From NCBI RefSeq assembly GCF_022637455.1, contig NZ_CP093341.1, forward strand, positions 2,046,001 to 2,110,000: a DNA stretch of 64,000 nt, in the 5' to 3' direction. Shown here one piece after another: positions 17,791 through 27,107 of this stretch; the stretch's first letter is position 1, and each line of letters begins with the position of its first letter. A program made the position numbers and the translations under genes. The DNA comes from Lysobacter sp. S4-A87. GTDB taxonomy: Bacteria; Pseudomonadota; Gammaproteobacteria; Xanthomonadales; Xanthomonadaceae. Below the pieces are notes generated by a model that saw only the letters and a list, made by a program, of their open reading frames with translations, made no database searches and was not told where the DNA came from.

Positions 17791-19119
17791 TTACTCCCCG
17801 CCGCGAAACACCTTGCCCTGCTTCATCACCAGCACTGGCCGCTCGGTCGCGCGGATGTTCTCGAGCACATTGCCGGACACGGCCACCACGTCGGCAAACT
17901 TGCCGACTTCCAGCGTGCCGGTCTCGCCGTCGACGCCGAGCAGCTTGGCCGAGCCCTGGCTGCTGGTCAGCAGCGCGGTCGCCGGGCTCATGCCCAGGTC
18001 GACCATGTCGCCGAATTCCTGGGCGTTCATGCCGTGCGGGTAGACCGCGGCATCGGTGCCCAGCGCGATCGGCACGCCGATCCTCAAGGCTTCCTTGAAC
18101 ATCTTCGTATGCGCCTCGCCGGCCGCGCGCGCCTTGGCACCGATCTTCGGCGGATACGAGCTGGCCTTGTCGACCACCCACACCTGGGTCATGCGCGTGG
18201 GCACCAGGTAGGTGCCCTTCTGCTTCATCAGCTGCAGGGTCGAAGCGGTCAGGAAGCTGCCGTGCTCGATCGAATCGACGCCGGCCTCGACCGCCTGCCG
18301 CGCGGCCAGGTCGCCGTGGCTGTGCGCGGCCACCTTGCGGCCCCAGGTGTGGGCCTCGCCGATGATGGCTGCCAGCTCGTCCGGGGTCAGCTGCGGCACG
18401 TCGACCGGGTCGGCCTCGGACAGCACGCCGCCGGAGGCGCAGATCTTGATCAGGTCCGCGCCGAACTTCATCTGCTCGCGCACGGCCAGGCGGCATTGCT
18501 CGGCGCCATTGCAGACGCCTTCCAGGGTGCCGGCCGGCTTGACCCGCTCCGGCGGAAAGGGTGACGCGTCGCAATGGCCGCCGGTCGAGCCGATCGCGTG
18601 GCCGGCCACGAGCATGCGCGGACCTTCGGCCAGGCCACCGTTGATGGCATTGCGCAGGGCCACGTCGACAAAGTCCGGGGCACCCACCTCGCGCACCGTG
18701 GTGAAGCCCGCTTCGAGCGTCAGCTTGGCGTTGCGCGCGGCGTGGAACGACTGCTCCACCGGGAAGCGCAGCATGTTCTCGTAGAAACCCTGCGCCCAGT
18801 TGTCGTCATGGTCGGAGGCAATGTGGGTGTGGGCGTCGATGAAGCCCGGCAGCAGGGTTGCTTCGCCCAGATCGATCACGCGCGCATTGGCGGGCAGCGG
18901 CGCCGAGGGGCCGATACCGACGATGCGGTCGCCCTGCACCACCACCAGGCCCGGTGACGTCATCCGCCCGCTGCGGCCGTCGAACAGGTGCGCGGCCCTG
19001 AGGACCACCGGTTGCGCGGCAGGTGCCGCGGTGCCCGCGGGCGCCTGGGCGTGGGCGATCAGTGCGGCGGACAGGGCCAGCGACAAGCCCGTCAGGGCAG
19101 CGGCGACGTGCAGCTTCAT
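17791..19119 (-). CDS. exported metal-dependent amidohydrolase (442 aa)
   Basis: A signal peptide (MKLHVAAALTGLSLALSAALIAHA) precedes an amidohydrolase-superfamily TIM barrel. Metal ligands are visible: HTH in GFIDAHTHIASD, the probable carbamylated Lys in LIKICASGG, His in KVAAHSHG and GVDSIEHG, and Asp in ALGTDAAVYPHG. The subgroup includes periplasmic prolidase- or imidazolonepropionase-like enzymes acting on Xaa-Pro or aryl substrates. The C-terminal small beta domain ends GKFADVVAVSGNVL. The substrate is not determinable. It stands alone. Confidence 0.88.
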   Translation of the reverse strand: MKLHVAAALTGLSLALSAALIAHAQAPAGTAAPAAQPVVLRAAHLFDGRSGRMTSPGLVVVQGDRIVGIGPSAPLPANARVIDLGEATLLPGFIDAHTHIASDHDDNWAQGFYENMLRFPVEQSFHAARNAKLTLEAGFTTVREVGAPDFVDVALRNAINGGLAEGPRMLVAGHAIGSTGGHCDASPFPPERVKPAGTLEGVCNGAEQCRLAVREQMKFGADLIKICASGGVLSEADPVDVPQLTPDELAAIIGEAHTWGRKVAAHSHGDLAARQAVEAGVDSIEHGSFLTASTLQLMKQKGTYLVPTRMTQVWVVDKASSYPPKIGAKARAAGEAHTKMFKEALRIGVPIALGTDAAVYPHGMNAQEFGDMVDLGMSPATALLTSSQGSAKLLGVDGETGTLEVGKFADVVAVSGNVLENIRATERPVLVMKQGKVFRGGE

Positions 19120-19457
19120 TCGATTCCCCTTGGCGACGATGCGGATGTTGACGATGCGGATGGTGGTGATGCGTCCCGGCCCGAGTGTAGGTCAGCCGTC
19201 TCGCCTGGTGCGACCGCCGGCGCCGACACTGGCCGCCTCCTCGTCAGGGAGACAGCGGGGCGACGCGCGGACTGGGCCCGCGCGCCGCCCCGGCTTTTTT
19301 CGGCCGCTGAAATCGCTTACCTAAAGGCTGAATGAAGGGCGTCATCCGCGAACAGAGACGGCCGTCATGGTTTGCAAAGGGCGACCCTTGCCTTTGCCGG
19401 CGGCGACGTAGGATCGCAGCGCACATGCCAACTGCACTGCAATCCACAGGGGAATCC
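19120..19457. other. 338-bp intergenic region
   Basis: The region separates the divergent amidohydrolase and RcnB-like genes and must contain both promoters. Near 19138-19170 the motif GATG-CGGATG recurs in several imperfect direct copies (GATGCGGATGTTGACGATGCGGATGGTGGTGATGCG), which could be a slipped repeat. No gene is visible. Confidence 0.4.
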
Positions 19458-19808
19458 ATGAAGCGCCTGCTCTGCGTACTACTGATCGGTTTCGTGTTCC
19501 TGGCGCCAGCTGCGGCTTTTGCCAACGGCAAGAACAAGCGCGGCGACGACCATCACCACCATGACGATCACGACCGCGATCGCTACGACGACCACGACCA
19601 TCATCCTGGCAAGCACAAGGGCCACCACAAGCAGGAATATCGCCGTGGCGTGGTCTACGTCGAGCGCCGGGTCTATGTCGACGACTACCCGCGCTACCAC
19701 CTGCACGAGCCGCCGCGCGGCCACCGCTGGGTGCGCAGCGACGACGGCAAGTACGTGCTGATCGCTGTGGCCACGGGCATCATCGCCGACGTGCTGCTGC
19801 ATCATTGA
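19458..19808 (+). CDS. RcnB-like periplasmic protein with His/Asp-rich metal-binding stretch (116 aa)
   Basis: The signal peptide is MKRLLCVLLIGFVFLAPAAAFA. Residues 29-55 are a His/Asp-rich run (GDDHHHHDDHDRDRYDDHDHH, shown only in part) likely to bind divalent metal. The C-terminal part (RGHRWVRSDDGKYVLIAVATGIIADVLL) is the RcnB fold, which in E. coli RcnB supports Ni/Co homeostasis in the periplasm. AGGGGA lies 5 bases upstream of the ATG at 19458. No rcnA efflux gene is adjacent, so the metal is uncertain. Confidence 0.82.
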   Translation: MKRLLCVLLIGFVFLAPAAAFANGKNKRGDDHHHHDDHDRDRYDDHDHHPGKHKGHHKQEYRRGVVYVERRVYVDDYPRYHLHEPPRGHRWVRSDDGKYVLIAVATGIIADVLLHH

Positions 19809-19815
19809 GGTCCCG

Positions 19816-19845
19816 CCCCGGGTGCGCTTTGCTTGCCCGGGCTAC
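19816..19845. repeat. CCCGGGT-type palindromic repeat, copy 2
   Basis: A 30-bp element differing from 11488-11517 at about three positions. Like copy 1 it follows directly after a gene on the plus strand, here the RcnB-like gene. Confidence 0.75.
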
Positions 19846-19859
19846 GCAGGACTGCTTGG

Positions 19860-19883
19860 AGCCCCGCTTTGGCGGGGCTTTTT
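19860..19883 (+). terminator. intrinsic terminator of the RcnB-like gene
   Basis: GCCCCGC, loop TTTG and GCGGGGC form a stem at 19861-19878, followed by TTTTTGTTT. It is a textbook rho-independent terminator on the plus strand. Confidence 0.9.
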
Positions 19884-20095
19884 GTTTGCCGGTGTGCGGG
19901 CATGAACCCGGCCTTCACTTGCCCTTGCGCAGACTGAATCGGGGCGCCCTGCTGCACGGCACATCGCCGACCGGACCCGTCCGGTCGCCGCCATGCCACG
20001 GCCGTCCACCCCCGCTGTCCGGCGGCGTCCTTCCGGGTCGCATGCCTGCGTGCGGGCTGCGGATCGCACCTTCCAAGCAATCAATGGAGACCGTA

Positions 20096-20695
20096 GTGAA
20101 GACATCCTCACTGTCGCGCGCCCTTCCCCCAGTCCTGGCGCTGGGCCTGACCCTTGCGCTGGCCACGGCCTGCTCGACCAATGCCCCGGCCGACACCGGC
20201 CCGCGGGAAACGGTGGCGATGAACGTGCAAGCCACGGGCAAGATCGTGGACATCGACACGCCCTCGCGCCTGATCACCATCGAGAACGAAGCCGGCAAGC
20301 AAACGCAGGTGCACGCCGACGAGACCGTGCGCAATTTCGACAAGATCCGCGTCGGCGACGTCGTCCAGATCGACTACATCAACGCGGTGACCGTCGACAT
20401 CCAGCCTGCCGGCAGCGCCGAGCCGGGGGCCTACATCAAGGAAGACCAGGACGTCGCCAAGACCGGCGACAAGCCGCGCTACGGCGAATCACAGGTGGTT
20501 ACGGTGCTGGCCCCGATCGAGGCGATCGACACGGTCAACAACACCATCACCGTCAAGGGTCCGCGCGGCAACGTGGTCACCCTGGACGTAAAGAAGCCCG
20601 AACACCAGGCACGGCTGAAGAACCTCAAGGTCGGCGACATGCTGCGCATTGCCTTCACCGAAGCCGCCGCGGTGTCGATCAATCCGACGAAGTAA
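20096..20695 (+). CDS. lipoprotein with duplicated beta-rich domain (199 aa)
   Basis: The lipoprotein signal (PPVLALGLTLALATAC, lipobox ATAC) is followed by two related halves. Each has the pattern beta-hairpin, then 'ID(T)..I-T(I/V)', then a 'VGD..(Q/R)I' ending: GKIVDIDTPSRLITIENEAG..RVGDVVQIDY, and APIEAIDTVNNTITVKGPRG..KVGDMLRIAF. This suggests internal duplication of an OB-like or DUF5666-like module. The chosen start is the GTG at 20096, with GGAG 7 bases upstream; an ATG at 20084 lacks a site. Function is unknown; it should sit on a membrane facing the periplasm. Confidence 0.75.
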   Translation: MKTSSLSRALPPVLALGLTLALATACSTNAPADTGPRETVAMNVQATGKIVDIDTPSRLITIENEAGKQTQVHADETVRNFDKIRVGDVVQIDYINAVTVDIQPAGSAEPGAYIKEDQDVAKTGDKPRYGESQVVTVLAPIEAIDTVNNTITVKGPRGNVVTLDVKKPEHQARLKNLKVGDMLRIAFTEAAAVSINPTK

Positions 20696-20713
20696 GCATC
20701 CCGCGGATGCAGG

Positions 20714-20739
20714 AAGGGCGGCCATGCGCCGCCCTTTTT
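20714..20739 (+). terminator. intrinsic terminator of the lipoprotein gene
   Basis: AAGGGCGGC, loop CATGC and GCCGCCCTT form a perfect 9-bp stem followed by a T-tract (20735-20739). Confidence 0.9.
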
Positions 20740-20883
20740 CATGCCCCCAGCACAGTCCGCAGCACGCGCTGCTTCACGCGGCCAGCACCTCCACGACCGG
20801 CAGCTGAAGGCTTCCGGCACGGGTTCCTTCGCGTTCAGTCGCGCAGTGGAAACTCGAAGCGGGTATTCCCACGGAGGTACTGC

Positions 20884-21345
20884 ATGAGCATCAAGCCAGT
20901 AGCAGCACTGACCGCCGTCGCCTGCGCGATGGCCATCGGCATGTTGGCGCCGGTGCCGGCGCGCGCCGCCGACATCGACTGCAAGCTTTCCTACAAGCTC
21001 GACGGCTGGTCGTTCATCTACAAGCAGACGTCCGGCAACGGCACCGTGACCTGCGACAACGGCCAGTCGATGCCGGTGCACGTCAGCGCCAAGGCAGTCG
21101 GCCTGACCGCAGGCAAGTGGCAGATCGACAACGGCAAGGGCCGCTTCACCGACGTGCACACCATCAACGACGTGCTGGGTCATTACGCCCAGGCCAGCGC
21201 CAATGCCGGCATCGTCAAGTCCGGCGAAGCACAGGTACTGACCAAGGGCCCGGTGTCGCTGGCGTTGGCCGGCGGCGGCGAGGGCATCAACCTGGGCGTG
21301 GACGTCGGCGCGTTCAACATCGAGCGCATCGGCGGCAAGCGCTGA
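20884..21345 (+). CDS. conserved periplasmic protein of unknown function (153 aa)
   Basis: The signal peptide MSIKPVAALTAVACAMAIGMLAPVPARAA is followed by a compact domain beginning DIDCKLSYKLDGWSFIYKQTSGNGTVTC. Its two cysteines (near residues 33 and 58) could form a disulfide. The C-terminal part (KGPVSLALAGGGEGINLGVDVGAF) is glycine- and beta-rich. GGAGG lies 6 bases before the ATG. I know similar proteins only as hypothetical exported proteins and do not propose a function. Confidence 0.72.
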   Translation: MSIKPVAALTAVACAMAIGMLAPVPARAADIDCKLSYKLDGWSFIYKQTSGNGTVTCDNGQSMPVHVSAKAVGLTAGKWQIDNGKGRFTDVHTINDVLGHYAQASANAGIVKSGEAQVLTKGPVSLALAGGGEGINLGVDVGAFNIERIGGKR

Positions 21346-21355
21346 TCGTGCAGGG

Positions 21356-21382
21356 CCCCTCTCCTTCTTTGGGGGAGAGGGG
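21356..21382. repeat. intergenic palindrome of the CCCTCTCC family
   Basis: CCCCTCTCC (21356-21364), a 9-base loop and GGAGAGGGG (21374-21382) form an inverted repeat between the convergent periplasmic-protein and epimerase genes. Confidence 0.6.
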
Positions 21383-21399
21383 CTCGGGCGGGAGCGGCC

Positions 21400-22386
21400 T
21401 CAGCCGCTGACCGGATAGGGACCGTCGGCAAACACCTGGTCGTGATACCCCTTGCTGCCCACCGCTTCGGCGAGCGCGCTGCGGAATTCGCCGCCGCTGG
21501 CCATCGCGGCCAGCACGCCGCGGTAGTCATGACGCGGTTCCCAGCCCAGCTCTGACCGGGCCAGCGAGTTGACGTAGACACGATCGAGCTGCGGGAACAT
21601 CCGCCAGCCGCGCGCGGCATACAGCGATGCCGCCTCGGGGAAGAGCCGGTTGACCACGCCGGGCGCGTCGCGTCGAAGCTCGGCCAGGTCGGACTCGCTG
21701 AAGGGTGTCGTGGCCGAGACGATATAGCGACCAAATCCGATATCGGGCGCACGCTCGACCGCAAGCAGGTGCGCATCTACCGCGTCTTCGATGTCGAGCC
21801 GGCGGTAGAGCAGTTCGTTGGCCTGCGCGTTGGCGGTGACATAGCCGCTGCGCATGTCGATGCTGTCGTCCGGCTCCGGGAAGAAGCGCGAAGTGCGCAG
21901 CACCACCACCGGCAAACGGCGCTTGCGGAAGAACAGCTGGCACAGGTGCTCGGCCGACAGCTTGGTGACGCCGTAGATGTTCTTGGGGATCGGCGCGACG
22001 TCTTCGGTGATCCATGCCGCCGGCAAGCCCGGTGCCGGCGTCAGCGCGGCGCCGAACGTACTGGTGGTGCTGGTGAACACGAACGACGCGACTCCGGCGG
22101 CGACGGCCTCTTCCAGCAGCACCAGCGTGCCGCTGATGTTGGTGTCGATGAAGTCCTGGTGCGGGTGCGTGGCCACGTGCGGCTTGTGCAGCGTCGCGGT
22201 GTGGATGACCGCGTGCACATGCGGCATGCGACGGCGGATGAAATCGCGATCGGTGATCGAGCCGACGTGGTCGGTGAAGGGCGAGGGCTTGATGTCGATG
22301 CCGACCGCTTCCCGGCCTGCCGCCCGAAGTTTGCGCATCAGGGCTTCGCCGAGATGGCCGGCGCTCCCGGTCACGAGAATCGTCAT
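21400..22386 (-). CDS. NAD(P)-dependent epimerase/dehydratase, extended SDR (328 aa)
   Basis: The Rossmann motif is TGSAGHLG near the N-terminus (MTILVTGSAGHLGEAL). The active-site Tyr/Lys pair is YGVTK (about residues 140-144), preceded by the Ser/Thr-rich SFVFTSTTSTFG strand. It belongs to the extended SDR class that acts on nucleotide sugars or related carbonyls. No sugar-synthesis genes are adjacent, so the substrate is unknown. It is divergent from the SnoaL-like gene across about 200 bp. Confidence 0.86.
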   Translation of the reverse strand: MTILVTGSAGHLGEALMRKLRAAGREAVGIDIKPSPFTDHVGSITDRDFIRRRMPHVHAVIHTATLHKPHVATHPHQDFIDTNISGTLVLLEEAVAAGVASFVFTSTTSTFGAALTPAPGLPAAWITEDVAPIPKNIYGVTKLSAEHLCQLFFRKRRLPVVVLRTSRFFPEPDDSIDMRSGYVTANAQANELLYRRLDIEDAVDAHLLAVERAPDIGFGRYIVSATTPFSESDLAELRRDAPGVVNRLFPEAASLYAARGWRMFPQLDRVYVNSLARSELGWEPRHDYRGVLAAMASGGEFRSALAEAVGSKGYHDQVFADGPYPVSG

Positions 22387-22585
22387 GCGTGCGCTCCTGT
22401 GGCTGGATGCCTTTGTCCAGAGTATCGGGTCCGGAGCCGAGTCCGGGCTCCAATCCGTGCGGGATCCCGGTCATCCCGGGCGATCGATTGGCCCTGCCGA
22501 CAGGGGCAATAGTGGCTCTCGCATGGGTCCGCCTGCGCTCCTATCGTCGACCCCGCTGCCCCCACAACCTATGGAGAGGTCGACG

Positions 22586-23065
22586 ATGAATACCCGTTCC
22601 CACCGTGCCCTGCGCCCCCTGGCATCCGCCGCCCTGGCCCTGGCCGCCCTGTCGCTGGCCCCGGCGGTCCTGGCCGGCGGCCACGGCAATGCCCGCGGCT
22701 GCGCCCGCCAGTTCGAGCTGGCCCAGCGGATGGACATGGAGTCCTTCCGTGACTACGACGAAGAGACCTTCCGCGCCGTCCACGACGACCGCGCGGTCAC
22801 CATTTTCGGCAGTGGCGCGGTGCGCTACGGCATCGACGCGATCATGACCGCGCTGGCCAGCCACTTCACCGGACGCGAGGCGGTGTGGACCTGGACCGAG
22901 AAGTACCGCGTGGTCGATGGCTGCAACTCGGCCTTCATCCTCTACGAGACGGTCTACGAGATCCCGCGCATCGGCTTCCGCCAGCACGCCCTGACCGGCG
23001 TCACCTACAGCCATGACGGCCACCGCTGGCTGGCGATCGCCGACCAGGGCACGCCGCTGCCCTGA
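22586..23065 (+). CDS. exported NTF2/SnoaL-like protein (159 aa)
   Basis: A signal peptide (MNTRSHRALRPLASAALALAALSLAPAVLA) precedes a cone-shaped NTF2-like domain: QRMDMESFRDYDEETFRAVHDDRAVTIFGSGAVRYGIDAI, then VWTWTEKYRVVDGCNSAFILYETVYEIP. Such domains bind small ligands or act as isomerases. Nothing here indicates which. GGAGAGG is placed before the ATG at 22586. Confidence 0.78.
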   Translation: MNTRSHRALRPLASAALALAALSLAPAVLAGGHGNARGCARQFELAQRMDMESFRDYDEETFRAVHDDRAVTIFGSGAVRYGIDAIMTALASHFTGREAVWTWTEKYRVVDGCNSAFILYETVYEIPRIGFRQHALTGVTYSHDGHRWLAIADQGTPLP

Positions 23066-23078
23066 CGGGCGCAACATC

Positions 23079-23114
23079 GCGCAGTGGCGGGATCTGGCAG
23101 ATCCCGCCCTGCGC
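23079..23114. terminator. long hairpin between convergent genes
   Basis: GGCGGGATCTG (23086-23096) pairs perfectly with CAGATCCCGCC (23098-23108). The stem extends by GCGCAG/CTGCGC (23079-23084 / 23109-23114) after one bulged base. It lies between the ends of the SnoaL-like gene and the SDR operon. There is no T-tract, so termination is inferred from position and strength. Confidence 0.55.
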
Positions 23115-23130
23115 GCGCGTTGGCGGTGGG

Positions 23131-23838
23131 CTACTCGCTTCCAGCGGACAGGTACGCCGCCTGCGGCGAGGAAAGGCTGCCCTTGACCTGTCGACTGGTG
23201 TCGTCGGCAAGGACTTCCTCGCTGCCATCGTGCAGCGCGCGCACGATCTGTTCGGCGACATCCTTCGGTGCGATCTTCGGTGCATCGAAACCGGCGGTCA
23301 TGTCGGTGTCCATCAGGCCCAGGTGGACGCCGACCACCTGCGTGCCCTGCCCGCGCAGTTCGTTGCGCAGGCCGTTGGTGAGTGACCAGGCCGCCGCCTT
23401 GGAGACGCAGTAGGTCGCCGTGCCCGGCAGGCTGATCCAGCTCAGCACCGACAGCACGTTGACGAGGGCGCCACCCCCGTTGCGCGCCAGTGTCGGTGCG
23501 AACGCCTGGGTCATCCGCCACGGGCCCCAGAAGTTGGTGTCCATTTCCTCCCGTGCGGTCTGTTCGCCGGTGTCGGAGAGCAATACGCCACCACGGGCGA
23601 TGCCGGCGTTGTTGATCACCACGTTGACGTCGGGGCAGGCCTTGGCGGCCGCGGCGATGCTGGCGGCCGAAGTGACGTCCAGGGCGATCGGGGTGACGCC
23701 TTCGACGTCGATGGAGTCGGGGTTGCGTGCGGCTGCGTAGATCTTCGCCGCGCCGGCCTGCTTGAGCGCGTCGAGCAGGGCCCGACCGAGCCCGCGGTTG
23801 CTGCCGGTGACCAGTACAACGGCCTTGCTGATGTCCAT
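23131..23838 (-). CDS. short-chain dehydrogenase/reductase (235 aa)
   Basis: This is a classical SDR: cofactor motif TGSNRGLG (residues 11-18), NNAGIARGG, catalytic Ser in VLSVLSW and YCVSK (Tyr-x-x-x-Lys). It is a probable NAD(P)-dependent alcohol/ketone oxidoreductase. AGAGGTG lies 6 bases before the ATG. It is the last gene of a TetR-thioesterase-thiolase-SDR run and may supply a 3-hydroxyacyl or side-chain redox step, which is inferred from context. Confidence 0.88.
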   Translation of the reverse strand: MDISKAVVLVTGSNRGLGRALLDALKQAGAAKIYAAARNPDSIDVEGVTPIALDVTSAASIAAAAKACPDVNVVINNAGIARGGVLLSDTGEQTAREEMDTNFWGPWRMTQAFAPTLARNGGGALVNVLSVLSWISLPGTATYCVSKAAAWSLTNGLRNELRGQGTQVVGVHLGLMDTDMTAGFDAPKIAPKDVAEQIVRALHDGSEEVLADDTSRQVKGSLSSPQAAYLSAGSE

Positions 23839-23885
23839 CGTGCACCTCTGTGGGGAGTGTTGCGGGTGGGGATGCGGGTGGTGTG

Positions 23886-25079
<1,194 letters not shown>

Positions 25080-25119
25080 GCGCAACTCGTTGGGGGGATA
25101 GGCAGGAAGCCGGCTCCGG

Positions 25120-25581
25120 CTAGGTCGCAGGGGCCCGGTCGATCACCAGCAGGGTGGAGGTGGCCGTGGCATAGAGGCGGCCGTCGGCGCCGGTCAGCCG
25201 CGCTTCGGCGAACGCGGCGCGGCGACCGATCGAGACGACCTTGCCTTCAGCGCGCAGCAGGCCGGAATCGCGCGTCACTGCCTTGTGATACGCGACCTTG
25301 AGTTCAAGCGTCGTGTAAGCCTGCTGCGCGTTCAGCCGTGAATGCACCGCGCAGCCGCAGGCCGAGTCGAGCAGGGTCGCGGCGTAACCGCCGTGGACCA
25401 TCCCGATGGGGTTGTAGGCATGGTCGCCCGGGGTGCCGGCGAACACCGCACGACCGGGCTCGACTTCGATGAAGTCGAAGTCCAGCGAATGCAGGATGCC
25501 GGGCTTGCGCCCCGAGGCGATCAGCGCCTGCAGTTGCGACAGGCCATCCAGGCCTGCGCCGATTTCATCGACCATGCTCAT
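25120..25581 (-). CDS. PaaI-type hotdog thioesterase (153 aa)
   Basis: This is a single hotdog domain with the PaaI motif NPIGMVHGGYAATLLDSACGCAVHS, including HGG and the catalytic Asp. It probably hydrolyses acyl-CoA (aryl or medium-chain) in the cytoplasm. Its start overlaps the TetR stop (ATGA at 25578-25581), so it is co-translated with the regulator. A second in-frame ATG (25575) could also be used. Confidence 0.88.
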   Translation of the reverse strand: MSMVDEIGAGLDGLSQLQALIASGRKPGILHSLDFDFIEVEPGRAVFAGTPGDHAYNPIGMVHGGYAATLLDSACGCAVHSRLNAQQAYTTLELKVAYHKAVTRDSGLLRAEGKVVSIGRRAAFAEARLTGADGRLYATATSTLLVIDRAPAT

Positions 25582-26171
25582 GCATCGATCACCAGGTTGA
25601 GGCGGCGGCCCAGCTGCCGGCGTGCCGCCGACAGGAGCGCGTCGGAGCGGGCGCGGTTGCTTTCGCAGCGTGCCATCGCCAGCGTGCCGATCAGTTCGGC
25701 CAGCACCGAACTGGCAAGCGCGTGGGCGTCGTCGTGACCCAGGCGCGCCAGCAAACCGGCCAGGCTCTCAGTCAGCTGGCGCGAGCCGCGGGAGTAGGCC
25801 TCGCGGGCGGCGGCATCCAGGCGCGGAAGTTCGGACGCCAGCGCGGCCATCGGACAGCCATTGCCCGGTGCATCGCGATGTTCCGCAGACAGATACACCC
25901 GAAGACAACTGGCCAGGCCGTCCGCGTCGCCCCGACCTTCCAGGGATTGGCGCCACTGCGCCCCGGAGTCCTCGAACATCTGTGTGATGGCGGCGGCGAC
26001 CAGCTCGTCCTTGGACTGGAAGTGGGCGTAGAAGCCGCCGTGGGTCAGGCCTGCCTCGCGCATCACCCCGGCAACGCCGACCCGCGCCGGGCCCTCGCTG
26101 CGGATGGCGCGGGCGGCGACCCGCAGCACGCGCTGGCGGGTCTGGATCTTGTGGTCGGGGTCGTAGCGCAT
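25578..26171 (-). CDS. TetR-family transcriptional regulator (197 aa)
   Basis: The N-terminal helix-turn-helix is RVLRVAARAIRSEGPARVGVAGVMREAGLTHGGFYAHFQSKDELVA (here as residues 14-58). The GGFYAHFQSK recognition region is typical of the AcrR/LmrA-like subgroup. The C-terminal ligand domain includes NGCPMAALASELPRLD. The ATG at 26171 sits 3 bases from a perfect palindrome that should be its operator. It heads the thioesterase-thiolase-SDR operon, suggesting control by an acyl-CoA-type ligand. Confidence 0.93.
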   Translation of the reverse strand: MRYDPDHKIQTRQRVLRVAARAIRSEGPARVGVAGVMREAGLTHGGFYAHFQSKDELVAAAITQMFEDSGAQWRQSLEGRGDADGLASCLRVYLSAEHRDAPGNGCPMAALASELPRLDAAAREAYSRGSRQLTESLAGLLARLGHDDAHALASSVLAELIGTLAMARCESNRARSDALLSAARRQLGRRLNLVIDA

Positions 26172-26174
26172 GCG

Positions 26175-26206
26175 ACTTTATATGATGCCTATCATATAAA
26201 GTTCAA
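26175..26206 (-). promoter_or_regulatory. TetR operator overlapping a promoter
   Basis: ACTTTATATGAT (26175-26186), spacer GCCT and ATCATATAAAGT (26191-26202) form a perfect 12-bp inverted repeat, A+T-rich in an otherwise GC-rich region. On the minus strand a TTGAAC box (26201-26206) and a TATAAA box (26177-26182) are 18 bp apart, so the palindrome covers the promoter. Transcription would begin at or within a few bases of the ATG at 26171, and no Shine-Dalgarno sequence is present. Confidence 0.85.
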
Positions 26207-26259
26207 GGGTGCCTGCCCCAGGGCGCCCGGTCCGGCGGGCGAACTCCGGAGGCGCCCCC

Positions 26260-26967
26260 TTACACCTTCGCGTAGCGCACGAAGGCGTGGATCGCCGGCA
26301 GCGTCTGGTAGTGCAGCTCCGCCAGCAGCGCGCGCTCGCTGCCCGAGAGCGGCTCCAGCGGTTCGGTGTGGAGATCGCTGTAGCTGCGTCGCCATCCGAG
26401 CACCAGGGCGGCATCCATCGGCACGTCCGTGAAGTCGCCGTACGGTCGCCGCGGGGCGATGTAGGGCAGCGGCGAGAACACCTGGCGCGTGCGCCACGAG
26501 GCAGCCTTGAGTAACTTCAGGTGCTCGCCGGTGAAGCGGAAGCAGTCGCCCGCCATTCCCGACCTGGGTACATCGAGGAACTCGGCGATGTCGCGCGGCA
26601 GGTGATAGTCGCCGGGCACGAGGGTGGCCTTCTCGACGAACTCCGGCAGCGCGAACACGGCTTCGAGGAACAGGCGCAGGCGTTGGCCTTCTTCCTGCAG
26701 CGTGGTCATGCGCCGCAGCGACGCGAAGCCGTCTTCATCCAGGTGCAGCGGCGTGATCGGATTGACGCAGGGCGCACCGCTGTCTGTCGGCATCCAGTCG
26801 AATCGGATTTCCCGGATCAGCTCGACATGGGCGTCGATCAATGGCACTGGCGTGAAGCCGATGAAACCGCACAGCGCCTCGTAGAAACGTTCACGCTCAC
26901 CCATCATTCTTTGCAACAACACCGCCACTGGATCAGCAGTTGATCGCGGACGCCAGCGCGGCCCCAT
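26260..26967 (-). CDS. hypothetical protein (about 235 aa)
   Basis: I do not recognise a family. The sequence lacks a signal peptide or membrane segments and is mixed alpha/beta with motifs HLDEDGFASLRRMTTLQEEGQRLRLFLEAVF and WRTRQVFSPLPYIAPRRPYGDF. Good coding character continues to the stop at 26260. Starts at 26967, 26907 or 26904 are possible; none has a clear ribosome site, and the frame is open up to 27057. It is divergent from the outer-membrane protein gene. Confidence 0.6.
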   Translation of the reverse strand: MGPRWRPRSTADPVAVLLQRMMGERERFYEALCGFIGFTPVPLIDAHVELIREIRFDWMPTDSGAPCVNPITPLHLDEDGFASLRRMTTLQEEGQRLRLFLEAVFALPEFVEKATLVPGDYHLPRDIAEFLDVPRSGMAGDCFRFTGEHLKLLKAASWRTRQVFSPLPYIAPRRPYGDFTDVPMDAALVLGWRRSYSDLHTEPLEPLSGSERALLAELHYQTLPAIHAFVRYAKV

Positions 26968-27107
26968 AAGAATTGTCTGAATGTGCGGGGATATCGGCCA
27001 CTCAAGCGCTATCCTTGCCGCTACCGCGTTGCTGTTGCGCAGACCGCATGGCCGCACTCCGATCCATCGGCAGACTGGGTGGGATCAGTTGCCCCACTGC
27101 TCCAGGA

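Noticed and set aside
19552-19620. His/Asp codon run as a non-coding simple repeat
   Set aside because: It is in frame between a good signal peptide and an RcnB domain, with a proper ribosome site and terminator, so it is coding.
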